Part shown: positions 38,337 through 50,344 of the stretch, in pieces
How positions within the stretch are numbered: the stretch's first letter is position 1
Layout: each line of letters starts with the position of its first letter
Assembly (NCBI GenBank): GCA_029582155.1
Contig: CM055908.1
Coordinates: 16,987,352-17,051,351 of the forward strand
Source: Panopea generosa
Taxonomy: Eukaryota > Mollusca > Bivalvia > Adapedonta > Hiatellidae
Length of the DNA stretch: 64,000 bases
Reading direction: 5' to 3'
Notes under the pieces: model-generated
Database searches by the model: none
Seen by the model: only the letters and a program-made list of their open reading frames with translations
Told to the model about the DNA's origin: nothing
Position numbers and translations under genes: made by a program

Positions 38337-38548
38337 TGTGTTTTATGGTGTTAAGCGTAGCTTTCAACATTTTTCAGTTATATCGCAACGGTACCTACTT
38401 GAGGAAGTACTCTTAGTACTGTCGGACTGGTGTACCAGTCATATTACCTACCACATTGACTATCCTCTAAATGCTGTCTTACCTACCACATTGACTATCC
38501 TCTAAATGCTGAGCGCCAAGAGAGTAAGCTTCTAGTACCATTTCTCAA
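38337..38548 (-). mobile_element. SINE family A copy 4 (headless, with internal duplication)
   Basis: This matches the distal domain and part of the proximal body of family A on the minus strand. The tRNA head is missing and a central stretch is deleted. A segment containing cctaccacattgactatcct and ctaaatgctg is present twice in tandem (about 38447-38510), which the other copies do not show. Confidence 0.72.
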
Positions 38549-38700
38549 GCCTTCAAATATTGAATTAATGCAGGTTATCATTAGATAGTTAGTGCTGTGC
38601 AATATTTATTTGCATGGACTGATAATTGAATTGTGTCTAAATACTCTCAATATCTAATGTTCAAATTATGTTTCAATATCTAATACATATTCATAATACT

Positions 38701-38818
38701 GAGACCGCGGCGTGATCTAGTGGTAGAGCGTTCGCCTCGCATGCGGAAGGTCGTGGGTTCAATCCCCGGCCGGGTCATACCAAAGACTTTAAAAATGTAC
38801 TAGAAGCTTCACTACCTG
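38701..38818 (+). mobile_element. SINE family A copy 5 (head plus short body)
   Basis: The tRNA-like head is the best preserved in the window: ccgcggcgtgatctagtggt, anticodon loop ctcgcat, and gggttcaatccccgg. The proximal body follows (gtcataccaaagactttaaa...ctagaagcttcac) and stops abruptly. It is head-to-head with copy 4, about 150 bp away. The acceptor halves do not pair, so a functional tRNA-Ala gene is unlikely. Confidence 0.78.
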
Positions 38819-40530
38819 TGTATTAAAGGGAGGTTATGTCCGATGGACGGTTCCCATGACTTTTAAATAGTTCCAAGTCAGGAACAGTTTTTTGAAAAAT
38901 ATAATTGGAAAACAATTTAAATTTGAGAAAAAAATATATCACCATGCAAATTACTTACTTCTGTAAACGTTTCCAAATGACGAAACTTTGAATTTTTTCC
39001 GAAGGGTTAAATGTTCATGAGCTCACATGGCCAATTATGCAGGAAAACATGATAACTCAGAAAGTGCATGGTAATCGTCTTTATGGACCAGGTATTAATT
39101 AAGCAATTTAATTTTTGTTGAAAAGGATTGAACTACTCACCCTGTTCTATCTATCGATGTATCTTCCAACAGTAGATTTAATAAATCTTATAGATTCATG
39201 TCGTTATCATTCACTGCTGACTGGCAGTAGCAACTGACGACAGGAATACAGATGTTGGGCAACATCTGTTTAAAGATTATCGAGTATGATCTATAAAGTT
39301 ATAAATATAAGCCACACGAAAGACAATCAAACTTTCAATCACAAACAATGATCTGTGATAAGTACCTCAGGAGGTTTATTAGACACAAATTTCAAAACAA
39401 AATTGAACATTATCTTTATAATGTACAACTGTTTCAGCAACTGTTTACTCATACTATTTGCTTTTTGATGTTGATTAAACCTTTTTATGACTGATTCACA
39501 AAACTAATTTTTATGTCGATTTTACTTTTTTGTATGAGTTTAGTTTTAAACTTTTAACAAAATTCGGTTATACTGCGAAATCATTAATTTTTGTGGAGTA
39601 CTAATTTTCGTTGATTTCGGGGGGTGGGGGGATGCTCGACAACGAAATTAAATACAAACGAAATGGTCGTGTATAAAATTGTGTTACATCCGAACTGCAT
39701 AGCACTTATCTGTACCTAAAACGTAGACCTACCTTTCCTATTACTCGATATATAACTATTAGATATATTGAAAGTTAAATTCGGAATCTTTAATTTAGTG
39801 CACTGATTTGGTTAAAATACAGTAACTATATTAATATTCCATCCGTTTTATTACATAAAATATGCGTGTCACTATCAGAGGTCGTGTGTTTACTCGCGTG
39901 TATTATGTTCATCCCTGTGGTAAGCGCTAAAAATAGACCGTTTCCTAGAAGAATGTTTCAATTACAATAGTAGACGACCTATTGTTCGTCGGCGTGACGT
40001 ATTTCTCCTGCATTGTTTTAAGTAGCTGATTTTAAAAGTGAAAATATGTGTGCGTATAAATACGATAAAGATCTCTGTATTGAAAAAGTAGACTATAAGG
40101 CTATTGTTTTATTTATTTCTTTTTGCCGACGAGGAATAAATATTTCTAACGAGTGAATTTGCGTTGGTCTCGACCTACTTGTTTAAACATATTTATTCAT
40201 AAATTATGTACAGCATATTCCACAACATATTTAGTAAAAGGATTGAAACGAAAGAAAATATTTCTTATATAGTTTCTCTCCTCAGTAACTTATACAAACA
40301 TTTGTGTAAGGTGGCGAAGATTCATTAGATTAGTTTTGATATATTAACAAAATAGAGTTCTATAAAAGATATATGATTTTTACATCGATAGTTGTATGTC
40401 TTGTTAAGTTTTGAAAGAAAACAAAATTTTATAATTAATCATATAAATTAGAATTAAAAACAAAATAAACAGAAAAAAAGGTGGACGAGTTCAGGACTAA
40501 GGCGAGCGAGCCAAGGGAAACAGACAGCAA
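38819..40530. other. AT-rich intergenic DNA
   Basis: No exon recognised. A G-run (ggggggtggggggatg-like, near 39619) is the only notable low-complexity patch. Confidence 0.4.
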
Positions 40531-40537
40531 CATATAA

Positions 40538-40606
40538 ATTATTATTATTATAATTATAATAATTATTATTATAATTATTATTGTTATTATTATTATTATG
40601 ATTATT
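40538..40606. repeat. (ATT)n tract next to the LINE 3' end
   Basis: Imperfect att/taa repeats, partly palindromic. Read on the minus strand, it follows the stop codon of the LINE fragment by about 45 bases and may be the element's 3' simple-repeat tail. A TE-like sequence continues beyond it to about 40485. Confidence 0.75.
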
Positions 40607-40650
40607 GTTATTTACAAGTCTACAGCTTAACAGCGTTGTTAGATAAGTTT

Positions 40651-41163
40651 TTAGTTTTCGTTATTAAAACGCTTACTCGAGAGTATATATTTGTGGACAG
40701 CTTTAAAAATTTCGACGTTTGTATTGTGGGGGAGATAAGGTTCTCCAAAGAGAAGTGTGTTGAGGGTAACGGTGCATATATGAGAGATTGATGCAAGAAG
40801 TGTAGCGCGTTCGATATGATAAATAGGACAGACGAGGAGGTAATGATTTGTACTTTCAATTGCTCCACACGTACATAGTGGAGAATTTTCAATATTTTTT
40901 TGGAATAAGTGTTGTTTCAGCGTGCTACAATTTGTACGAAGACGAGTATGCAAGACCTGACATTTTCTTGTGCCTGTGTAAAAGTGTTTTGATGTTTTGG
41001 TAAGATTTTTATTTAGCTGGTGCTTAAAGGCATTGATAGAAACGGCTTGTCTTGTTTCAATAGGTAGATTGTTCCAATCACGGACAACAGATGGCATGAA
41101 AGAATTATAGTAGAGCGCTGTTCTCGAACTTGTGACACGTCCTCTCCAAATCAAATGTTGTTT
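40651..41163 (-). pseudogene. 5'-truncated non-LTR retrotransposon, C-terminal part of the reverse-transcriptase ORF
   Basis: This frame encodes about 170 residues of the region after the reverse-transcriptase domain of a LINE. Recognisable motifs, numbered from 41154, are YYNSFMPSVVRDWNNLP (residues 15-31), CQVLHTRLRTNCS (65-77), and the C-x-C...H...C zinc-knuckle-like LCTCGAIESTNHYLLVCP (93-110), then a conserved LNTLLFGEP block. These are typical of jockey/CR1-like LINE C-termini common in cnidarians and molluscs (recalled). The catalytic FADD-type motif and the endonuclease are absent because the frame meets a stop at 41164-41166. Truncation at the 5' end is the usual result of target-primed reverse transcription. 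It is not a host gene. Confidence 0.85.
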
Positions 41164-41792
41164 TCATAACAGTTTGATCAAACATCAAAGAGCCGACTAA
41201 TTGGCACCTTTTCTCAGCATTATCCCATGTAGAGAGGAGCATTTATTAATGCTTATGTAGGTACAGGCAGCGACACAATACTGGCACAGGTCAATACAAC
41301 GCGTTATGTAATAGAAATATTCGAATTCAAAGGTCGCACTAAAACACTTTTTCCTAAAATTCGTTTTCAATGAAATTAATCACCCACGAATATGTTCTAA
41401 AACCAAAAACAAAGAAAATTAATACCAACGAAAATTAATAATTTTAGAGTATATTGCACTTTCAGTTGTGCTGGTGGAGGAAGACCTCAGAATGAATCTG
41501 CGTAAAACGACCGTATTTCTGCAAGTAACTGGCAAACTCTCATAAAGCACGACTCGAATTTACGACTTTAACGGTTAGAAGTAAAGGAACTCGGCCACAG
41601 ACGCCTTATTGTTACTATTTTTCAAACAATGAGTGTTCATTTGTTGTTACACACTGAGAGAAAAAACTATTTTGGATAGCAATCATCATTGGCCGTCAGT
41701 AGTGTTGTTGCTCAGCTCCTTTAAGATGATGTTCTATTGGTGACATAGTTTTTCATTGAACAAAAGGCAAAAAAAAATATCCGTAGTATCTG

Positions 41793-42045
41793 TAGCCTAT
41801 TCTATTAGCTCAGTCGGCTACGCGTCTGAATATCAATCCAGTAGTCGTGAGTTCAAATCCCCGCCAGGCAATGCGTCTCATTATTACTCAAGTGAGAAAA
41901 GTTATCAGATACTTGCTGAGATGGGTGTTGTCAAGTTGTGGTTAACCTATAAGAATCCCAGACAAGAGTAGGTAAATTGGTCGTCTGTTAGTCTTCAATG
42001 AAATAAAAATGACGCTAAATATTCAAATAAATCAAACAAACTTAG
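41793..42045 (+). mobile_element. tRNA-derived SINE, family B copy 2
   Basis: The head ttagctcagtcggctacgcg...gtgagttcaaatccccgcc is followed by agtgagaaaagttatcagat, gagatgggtgttgtc and ggtcgtctgttagtcttc. The 3' end reads aaaatgacgctaaatattca with a tcaaa-rich tail. It is shorter than copy 1 by an internal deletion just after the tRNA head. An open frame across it is incidental. Confidence 0.82.
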
Positions 42046-43190
42046 ATTCTTCAGTCTTTATGAGTGAATACAGCTTCCATAGTACGTTTTTACAACAGTT
42101 GATAATATATAATTTGGTAAAGCCAATATTTTTATGCAAATGCCGGCAACTATTCGATACGTTGCAATTAAAAATATTGAATAAAAGGTATCATTTGAAT
42201 TTGAAATAAAAATATTTCATTAAATGTCATTAACTGTCAGTTTAAAGCTCTTATAAATCTACAATCATGTATTGAAAACTATTAAGTAACTGTAAAATGT
42301 AACTGATCCTTCATCATGGGAGCAATATTTAATTAATGGCTATAAGGCGATAACAGAACCAATACAATTTTTAGCTGGGTCATAGGTGTTAATTCGTAGC
42401 AATCAGAAATAACAACTAAATGGTTTCAACACGGCACGCACGTTTATGTAACTGCAGTATATAACAGTAATTGAGTGTTGTGGTTAGTTGCAGTATAGCC
42501 TGTTGAGTTTGACTTTTATGGACATTAATACTTCGTTTACGCCACGGTGTCGGGTCATTCATTGTTTTAGTTCCGTAGAGATCATACATTGGCAAATAAT
42601 TATTTATTTCAGATACATAAATAAGCTGAGTTTGCCCTGTTTGTACACTGGGTTATCAGGTACTTACAATTTTAATGAGCTGAACAAATAGCTTTAAATA
42701 GCAGTGAGCAAATTTTTTTTAACACGTACTAGTTGACAACAGCTATTGTGTATTACGTGTACATATAAATATAAGGTAGAACGGACATGAAAACAAGCAT
42801 GATAATGCTTATGTAAATGTGTCTCCATGGAAATGTAATGACTAGTAACTGTTGTAAACTAATGCTTTTGTTCTTTTAATTTTCCTTAATTTTATTAAAA
42901 TGTAAACATGATGATAACTACAATAATTAGAATATATGAATAATAAAATAAACAATGGAATACATCGATATTCGCGCAGCGTATTCCACACCGTGCCCAA
43001 GTGATCTCAAAGCCTTTTGACCGAAATAAAAGTATTCTCAAAATACAAATCTCTGGGTCGATACATTCTTGGAAATTTCTGAAGATAACTTCGTAAATAG
43101 TGCAAACAGTCATAAAGAACGTTTTGTCTTAAATTTGTTGAGCGAATTAAGAACAGACATGATATGCGATTACGTGTCATTTAAATTCTA
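42046..43190. other. AT-rich intergenic DNA
   Basis: No exon recognised. Confidence 0.4.
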
Positions 43191-43198
43191 ACGTAGGG

Positions 43199-43268
43199 AA
43201 CGTCGTCTAGTGGAAAAGCATCGAACATAGGACCGTAGGGTCGTGGGTTCGATTCTCCGCTACGGCTA
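43199..43268 (+). mobile_element. tRNA-like sequence, family D (single copy in window)
   Basis: This carries an A-box-like cgtcgtctagtggaaaagca and a B-box-like gtgggttcgattctcc at tRNA-like spacing. The acceptor halves (gggaacg and the tacggct region) do not pair well and an A-run replaces the usual gtagag. It is probably the head of a SINE or a tRNA pseudogene. Confidence 0.5.
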
Positions 43269-43810
43269 ATTTGGAGTTTAAACTGTTGGCCAATGGCTAG
43301 TTTATGTCCATTTAAGTTTTCAGACAGTTCGGGTCACAACGTTTATTTTGATGTAAGACATGATGTTGAGAAGCTATCTAGAGTGCAAACTTTTTTTGTT
43401 TATCTAAAATTAATAATCATGAATTATTCAATTCAACATTGTTCCTGGTATCTAAAGGTCAGAGAAAAATCGAGTTACTTCGGTAAAAATAAAGTTATAT
43501 TGTGTACACCGGATATGGTTGATGCAGTTGGGATATTTATAGGCACGTTCGAATAGAGACGTTGCGTATAGGAAGCATACTTATAAAAGTACATGCTTGA
43601 TATCGTTACCTATCCCGAATCATTTGCGATTATCGTTTTAAAAATAGACATGTCGTGATGAAATATGCAGAAGTTACAGTGTAAAGTAAAAAATAACTGC
43701 CGCAAACTGTAATATGTAAAAAACTGACACATAATACATCAGCCAATCTTCCCTATTCTTAGAATTGTTACTACTACACAGTATACGATAACTGTAGACT
43801 ACAAATCAAC
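43269..43810. other. Spacer before the 97-bp satellite
   Basis: An open frame of 87 codons crosses it, but no protein family or splice signal was recognised. Confidence 0.4.
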
Positions 43811-43814
43811 CCGG

Positions 43815-46800
43815 TTACATGGCTCGTCTAATAAGCCGGTATAGAAGATATATATATGACATATAGCTCGGTTGAACATGCACTTATTAAGTATGGTGTT
43901 GAAGAGATATATACTACATGGCTCGTCTAATTAACCGGTATGGAAAATAAATATGGCATATAGCTCGGATGAACATGCAATTATTAAGTATGGTGTTGAG
44001 GAGATAAATATTTCATGGCTAGTTTATAGTGCCGGAATGGGAGATAAATAAGCCATACAGCTCGGATGAACATACAATTATTAAGTATGGTGTTGAGGAG
44101 ATATCTATTACATGTCTCGTCTAATTAGCCAGAATGGAAGATAAACATGGCAAATAGCTCGGTTAAACATGCAGTTATTAAGTATGGTGTTGAGGAGATA
44201 TATATTGCATGGCTCGTCTAATAAGCCGGTATGGAAGATAAATATGGCATATAGCTCGGATGAACATGCAATTATTAAGTATGGTGTTGAGGAGATATAT
44301 AGTACATGTCTCGTCTAATTAGCCAGTAAGGAATACAAATATGGGATGGGATATAGCTCGGATGAACATGCAATTATTAAGTATGGTGTTGAAGGGATAT
44401 ATATTACATGACTCGTCTAATTAGCCGGTAAGGAATAAAAATATGGGATGGGATATAGCTCGGATGAACATGCAATTATTAAGTATGGTGTTGAGGAGAT
44501 ATATATTACATGGCTTGTCTAATTAGCTGGTATGGAAGATAAATATGACATATAGCTCGGATGAACATGCAATTATTAAGGATGGTGTTGAGGAGATATA
44601 TAGTACATGGCTCGTCCAATAAGCCGGAATGGAAGATAAATATGATATATAGCTCGGATGAACATGCAATTATTAAGGATGGTGTTGAGGAGATATATAT
44701 TACATGACTCGTCTAATTAGCCAGTAAGGAAGATTAACATGGCATATAGCTCGGATGAACATGCACTTATCAAGTATGGTGTTCAGGAGATATATATTAC
44801 ATGACTCGTCTAATTAGCCGGTAAGGAATAAAAATATGGGATGGGATATAGCTCGGATGAACATGCAATTATTAAGTATGGTGTTGAGGAGATATATATT
44901 ACATGGCTTGTCTAATTAGCTGGTATGGAAGATAAATATGACATATAGCTCGGATGAACATGCAATTATTAAGGATGGTGTTGAGGAGATATATAGTACA
45001 TGGCTCGTCCAATAAGCCGGAATGGAAGATAAATATGATATATAGCTCGGATGAACATGCAATTATTAAGGATGGTGTTGAGGAGATATATATTACATGA
45101 CTCGTCTAATTAGCCAGTAAGGAAGATTAACATGGCATATAGCTCGGATGAACATGCACTTATCAAGTATGGTGTTCAGGAGATATATATTACATGACTC
45201 GTCTAATTAGCCAGTAAGGAAGATAAATATGACATATAGCTCGGATGAACATGCAATTATTAAGTATGGTGTTGAGGAGATATATTTGATATGGCTCGTC
45301 TAATTAGCCAGTAAAGAAGATAAATATGACATATAGCTCGGAAGAACATGCAATTAGTAAGGATGGCGTTGAGGAGATATATATTACATGACTCGTCCAA
45401 TTAGCCAGTAAGTAAGATAAATATGACATATAGCTCGGATGAACATGCAATTATTAAGGATGGTGTTGAGGAGATATATATTACGTGACTCGTCTAATTA
45501 GCCAGTAAGGAAGATTAACATGACATATAGCTCGAATGAACATGCACTTATCAAGTATAGTGTTGAGGAGATATATATTACGTGACTCGTCTAATTAGCC
45601 AGTAAGGAAGATAAATATGACATATAGCTCGGATGAACATGCAATTATTAAGTATGGTGTTGAGGAGATATATATTACGTGACTCGTCCAATTAGCCAGT
45701 AAGGAAGATCTATATGACATATAGCTCGGATGAACAGGCAAATATTAAGTATGGTGATGAGGAGATATATATTACATGACTTGTCTAATTGGCCAGTAAG
45801 GAAGATAAATATGACATATAGCTCGGATGAACATGCAATTATTAAGTATGGTGTTGAGGGGATATATATTACATGTCTCGTCCAATTAGCCGGTAAGGAA
45901 TACATATATGGGATATAGCTCGGCTAAACATGCAATTATTAAGGATGGTGTTTAGGGGATATATATTACATGACTCGTCCAATTAACCGGTAAGGAATAC
46001 AAATATGGGATATAGCTCGGATGAACATGCAATTATTAAGGATGGTGTTGAGGGGATATATATTACATGGTTCGTCCAATTAGCCGGTAAGGAATACAAA
46101 TATGGGATATAGCTCGAATGAACATGCAATTATTAAGGATGGTGTTGAGGAGATATATATTACATGGTTCGTCTAATTAGCCGGTAAGGAATACAAATAT
46201 GGGATATAGCTCGGATGAACATGCAATTATTAAGGATGGTGTTGAGATGATATATATTACGTGGCTCGTCTGATTATTCGGTAAGGAAGATAAATATGAC
46301 ATATAACTCGGATGAACAGGCAATTATTAAGGATGGTGTTGAGGAGATATATATTACGTGGCTCGTCCAATAAGCCGTTATGCAAGATTAATATGGCATA
46401 TAGCTTGGATGAACATGCAATTATTAAGTATGATGTTGAGGAGATATATATTACGTGGCTCGTCCAATTAGCAATTATGGAATACAAATATGGGATATAG
46501 TTCGGATGAACATGCTATTATTAACGATGGTATTGAGGGGATATATATTACATGACTCGTCTAATTAGCCGGTAAGGAAGATAAATATGGCATATAGCTC
46601 GGATGAACATGCACTTATTAAGTATGGTGTTGAGGAGATAAATATTACGTGGATCGTCTAATTATGCTGTAAGGAAGATAAATATGGTATATAGCTCGGT
46701 TGAACATGCGATTATTAAGTATGGTGTTGAGGAGATATATAATACGTGGCTCGTCAAATTAGCCGTTATGGAAGATAAATATGGCATATAGCTCGGATGA

Positions 46801-48170
46801 ACATGCAATTATTAAGGATGGTGTTGTGGATATATATATTACGTGGCTCGTCTAATTATCCTGTGAGGAAGATAAATGTGGTATATAGCTCGGTTAAACA
46901 TGCGATTATTAAGGATAGTGTTGAGGAGATATATATTACGTGGCTCGTCCAATTAGCCGTTATGGAAGATAAATATGGCATATAGCTCGGATGAACATGC
47001 AATTATTAAGTATGGTGTTGAGGAGATATATATTACATGACTTGTCTAATTAGCCAGTAAGGAAGATAAATATGACATATAGCTCGGATAAACATGCAAT
47101 TATTAAGTATGGTGTTGAGGGGATATATATTACATGTCTCGTCCAATTAGCCGGTAAGGAATACAAATATGGGATATAGCTCGGATGAACATGCAATTAT
47201 TAAGGATGGTGTTGAGGAGATATATATTACATGACTCGTCCAATTAGCCGGTAAGGAATACAAATATGGGATATAGCTCGGATGAACATGCAATTATTAA
47301 GGATGGTGTTTAGGGGATATATATTAAATGGTTCGTCTAATTAGCCAGTAAGGAATACAAATATGGGATATAACTTGGATGAACATGCAATTATTAAGTA
47401 TGGTGTTGAGGAGATATATATTACATGGTTCGTCTAATAAGCCGTTATGGAAGATAAATATGGCATATAGCTCGGATGAACATGCGATTATTAAGGATGG
47501 TGTTGAGGAGATATATATTACGAGGCTCGTCCAATTAGCCGTTATTGAAGATAAATCTGCTATATAGCTCGGTTGAACATGCGATTATTAAGGATGGTGT
47601 TGAGGAGATATATATTACGTGGCTCATCCAATTAGCCGTTATTGAAGATAAATACAGAATATAGCTCGGATGAACATGCAATTATTAAGTATAGTGTTGA
47701 GGAGATATATATTACGTGGCTCGTCCAATAAGCCGGAATGGAAGATTAGTAAGGCATATAGCTCGGATGAACATGCAATTATTAAGTATGGTGTTGAGGA
47801 GATATATATTACATGGCTTGTCTAATTTGCCGTTATGGAAGATAAATATGGCATATAGCTCGGATGAACATGCAATTATTAAGTATAGTGTTAGTTTAGT
47901 TGATACTAATTTATTTTAGCTCGATTGCGATGAAAGCTCAGAGCTTATATGAACCGCTCTTGAGTCCGTTTCCTGGGAAGAACCAGTACTGAGTGTTGTT
48001 TTATGAGAGGCATCGGGTCGACTGGGGAATCGAACCCGCAACCTCTGGCGTGAACGGCCAACAATCTATCCATTAGAGTACCGCCCCGCTTAAAATTACG
48101 TTGCTCGTCCAATTAGCCGTTTTGGAAGATTAATATGGCATATAGCTCGGTTGAACATGCGATTATTAAG
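43815..48170 (+). repeat. Satellite array, 97-bp unit
   Basis: About forty-three copies of tatagctcggatgaacatgc + aattattaagtatggtgttg + aggagatatatattacatgg + ctcgtctaattagccggtat + ggaagataaatatggca (97 bp). A four-unit block of about 393 bp starting at gtaaggaata 44428 is repeated almost exactly from 44821. A rarer junction variant (gaggggatatatattacatg + tctcg) occurs at 45856 and 47116, thirteen units apart. The array is broken at about 47905-48090 by SINE C copy 2. Repeated short open frames on both strands reflect the near-regular unit and are not genes. Confidence 0.95.
47912..48090 (-). mobile_element. tRNA-derived SINE, family C copy 2, inserted in the 97-bp satellite
   Basis: On the minus strand, the head gcggggcggtactctaatgg...gcgggttcgattccccag has good A- and B-box-like stretches. 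The body contains aacactcagtactggttctt and ccaggaaacggactcaagag and ends near gcaatcgagctaaaat. Satellite sequence lies on both sides. No clear target duplication is visible; a few bases of the interrupted satellite unit appear to be missing. Confidence 0.85.
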
Positions 48171-48540
48171 TGCTGTGTAGAGGATGCATATCTAATTATC
48201 TAATCTGGAAGAGAAATATAATCGTATAAGTCGGGTAAATATCTGACTATCAAGTACAAACACTTGGCTCGGATGCACATCGAATTATCTAGTGTGAAAG
48301 GGATAATCGTATAGCTCGGGTGTACATCTACTTATCTTGCGTTGAAGATGATTCATCACATATCTGATTATTCAGTATGAAAGAGAATTGCAATCACATA
48401 GCTCTGGTGCATATCTAATTATCTAGTGTGGAAGATTAGTTTATCATATAGCTCGGATGTTAATCTACTTATTTTGTTTTGAAGATAAATAAATCATATA
48501 GCTCTGGTGCATATCAAATTATCTAGTGTGGAAGGGACAT
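48171..48540 (+). repeat. Degenerate about 50-bp repeat derived from the 97-bp satellite
   Basis: The unit atagctcgggtgcatatcta + attatctagtgtggaagat recurs about every 50 bp (atagct at 48399, 48448 and 48498). It resembles the first half of the 97-bp satellite unit and lacks the second half. It is much more diverged than the main array. Confidence 0.75.
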
Positions 48541-50030
48541 AGGTACTGGTATAACTCATGTAAATTAACACTTGTGTCGCTAACTTTCAATTCCATGCAA
48601 AGACTAAAGATAGGCAGTCTTGTATACACATTTGAAAAGAATCAAGTGACTTTTGTCCGAGTCATTGACTGGATGTCGAATAACACGTATATTTCTATTA
48701 AAAACGGAGCATATTAATGTGAATTAATATGTTCGAAGTCCAATTGCAATCACGTACAAGGTCTAACCATCAACATAAAAAGAATCAGGTAACGACTGTT
48801 TGAGTTATTTAGCAAATATTGAGTAAAATGCCATTTTTAGTAACAAATGGGTTTTAATTCACGTCAATTAAAACCCACTTAGCTGAATTTCAATCCAAGT
48901 CGTAATCTTCTAGTAGGGAAACTTATATATAAATTGAAAAAAATAATCAGGAAACTGTTGTTTAGTTATAGAGCGGATGTTATTTTGTTCATAAGAGCGC
49001 CATAACTCTATAAAATGTTAGAATTGATGTTCCAATCCCATGTCCGTCCTTGTGATAAAGATGATTAGGAGAATGGTTTACAAATCTAAATAAGTAGGAT
49101 AACAATTATTCAAGTTACTGAGCAGACGTCACATGTGAGACACCCGCGCCGACGAATGTGGTATTACAAAAATATCACTAGTCATAGAATAGACGAGCTA
49201 AACAATGCACAAAAAGGTGACAAATTGCTGGAGTAAATAAATGGTCGTAGAAGCAGATTCAACCTCACTCGATGTTGTTTTTTTTTTGGCAGAACCAGAA
49301 TTACGTCCACATGGTTTGAGTTTTATGCTAAAGCAAAGTAGCACGAATCATTTAAGTATTACGCATCAGTTTTTCACTATATTCCAAACGTGTGTTTAGA
49401 AGATGGCGAATGCTCGAAGGTTAGCCTGTTTGCCCATGTAAAATGTATATACAGTTGAAACTGCGAACTTAAGCGTTTAAAATAAATTGTATGAATCACG
49501 CTGGAAACATGCCTCGGATTTCATTTTATACCGGTATAACTAACTGGATTATTCAGAACATGTCTTGTACTTTATTTTTTATCTTCATTTAAAATCCATT
49601 AAAAGTTTTTGAATGTTATTTCAAATGCGAACCGTGAGTTAAATGCACCACATTGTGTTGGATAGATGGTCGTCACGTAGAAAAAAATACATTTTATGGA
49701 TTTTTTTTACTTTTTTATGTACTTTGAGAATGACAGGGCATAAAAAATGATTGTATTATATTATTAATAACGCGTAAAAATCTCCTCCCATACGTTTTGT
49801 AAAACACCAATGAAAGAAGGATTAAATAGGTTCTATGTTATGAGACAGAAATTTGGAGGACATTAAAAAGCAATTCTAAACCATTTTAACGAGACTCCTA
49901 TTTCAAAGCTAGATTCACGATGAGTTTATCATTAACTGGTTAATTTAGTGCTCGTTTAATTGTTGAATGGTCGGAATGTTATCAAATATACGGCTGTAGT
50001 TCTATCTAATATTTATTTTTAAGTATTTTT
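48541..50030. other. AT-rich intergenic DNA
   Basis: A perfect 12-bp hairpin with a 6-nt loop (tgggttttaatt/aattaaaaccca, loop cacgtc) lies at about 48859-48888. No exon recognised. Confidence 0.45.
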
Positions 50031-50035
50031 GTTAT

Positions 50036-50036
50036 A

Positions 50037-50072
<36 letters not shown>
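50036..50072. repeat. (TA)n microsatellite
   Basis: Uninterrupted ta dinucleotides. Confidence 0.95.
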
Positions 50073-50074
<2 letters not shown>

Positions 50075-50243
50075 GTTGGCTGTTGTAACATATATTCAAA
50101 CATGTTACAAGTATTATATTTGTCATTGTGTAACACTTGTTTATTACTATATTCCTTTCACAAAAAAGATTAACAAATTCGTGGTTTTACGCCTATCTGT
50201 AATAATCTATAAATACACTGCCGATTTTCCATATATATAAAAG

Positions 50244-50338
50244 TGAGTGAGTGATTGAGTGAGTGATTGAGTGAGTGATTGAGTGAGTGAGTGAGTGAGT
50301 GAGTGAGTGAGTGAGTGAGTGAGTGAGTGAGTGAGTGG
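50244..50338. repeat. (GAGT)n microsatellite
   Basis: gagt/gtga repeats, with gatt variants at the left end. The open frame across it (repeating Thr-His-Ser-Leu on the minus strand) is incidental. Confidence 0.95.
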
Positions 50339-50344
50339 TTTTAT

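Noticed and set aside
41164..41290. Continuation of the LINE reading frame upstream of 41163, or a separate frame reading AEKRCQLVGSLMFDQ across the boundary
   Set aside because: The LINE frame meets a stop at 41164-41166. The other frame is open for only about 45 codons and has no recognised family, so it is not called.
45675..47919. Series of 62-76-codon frames on both strands in the 97-bp satellite
   Set aside because: They recur at the satellite period and on both strands, with stops in each longer stretch. By-product of the repeat.
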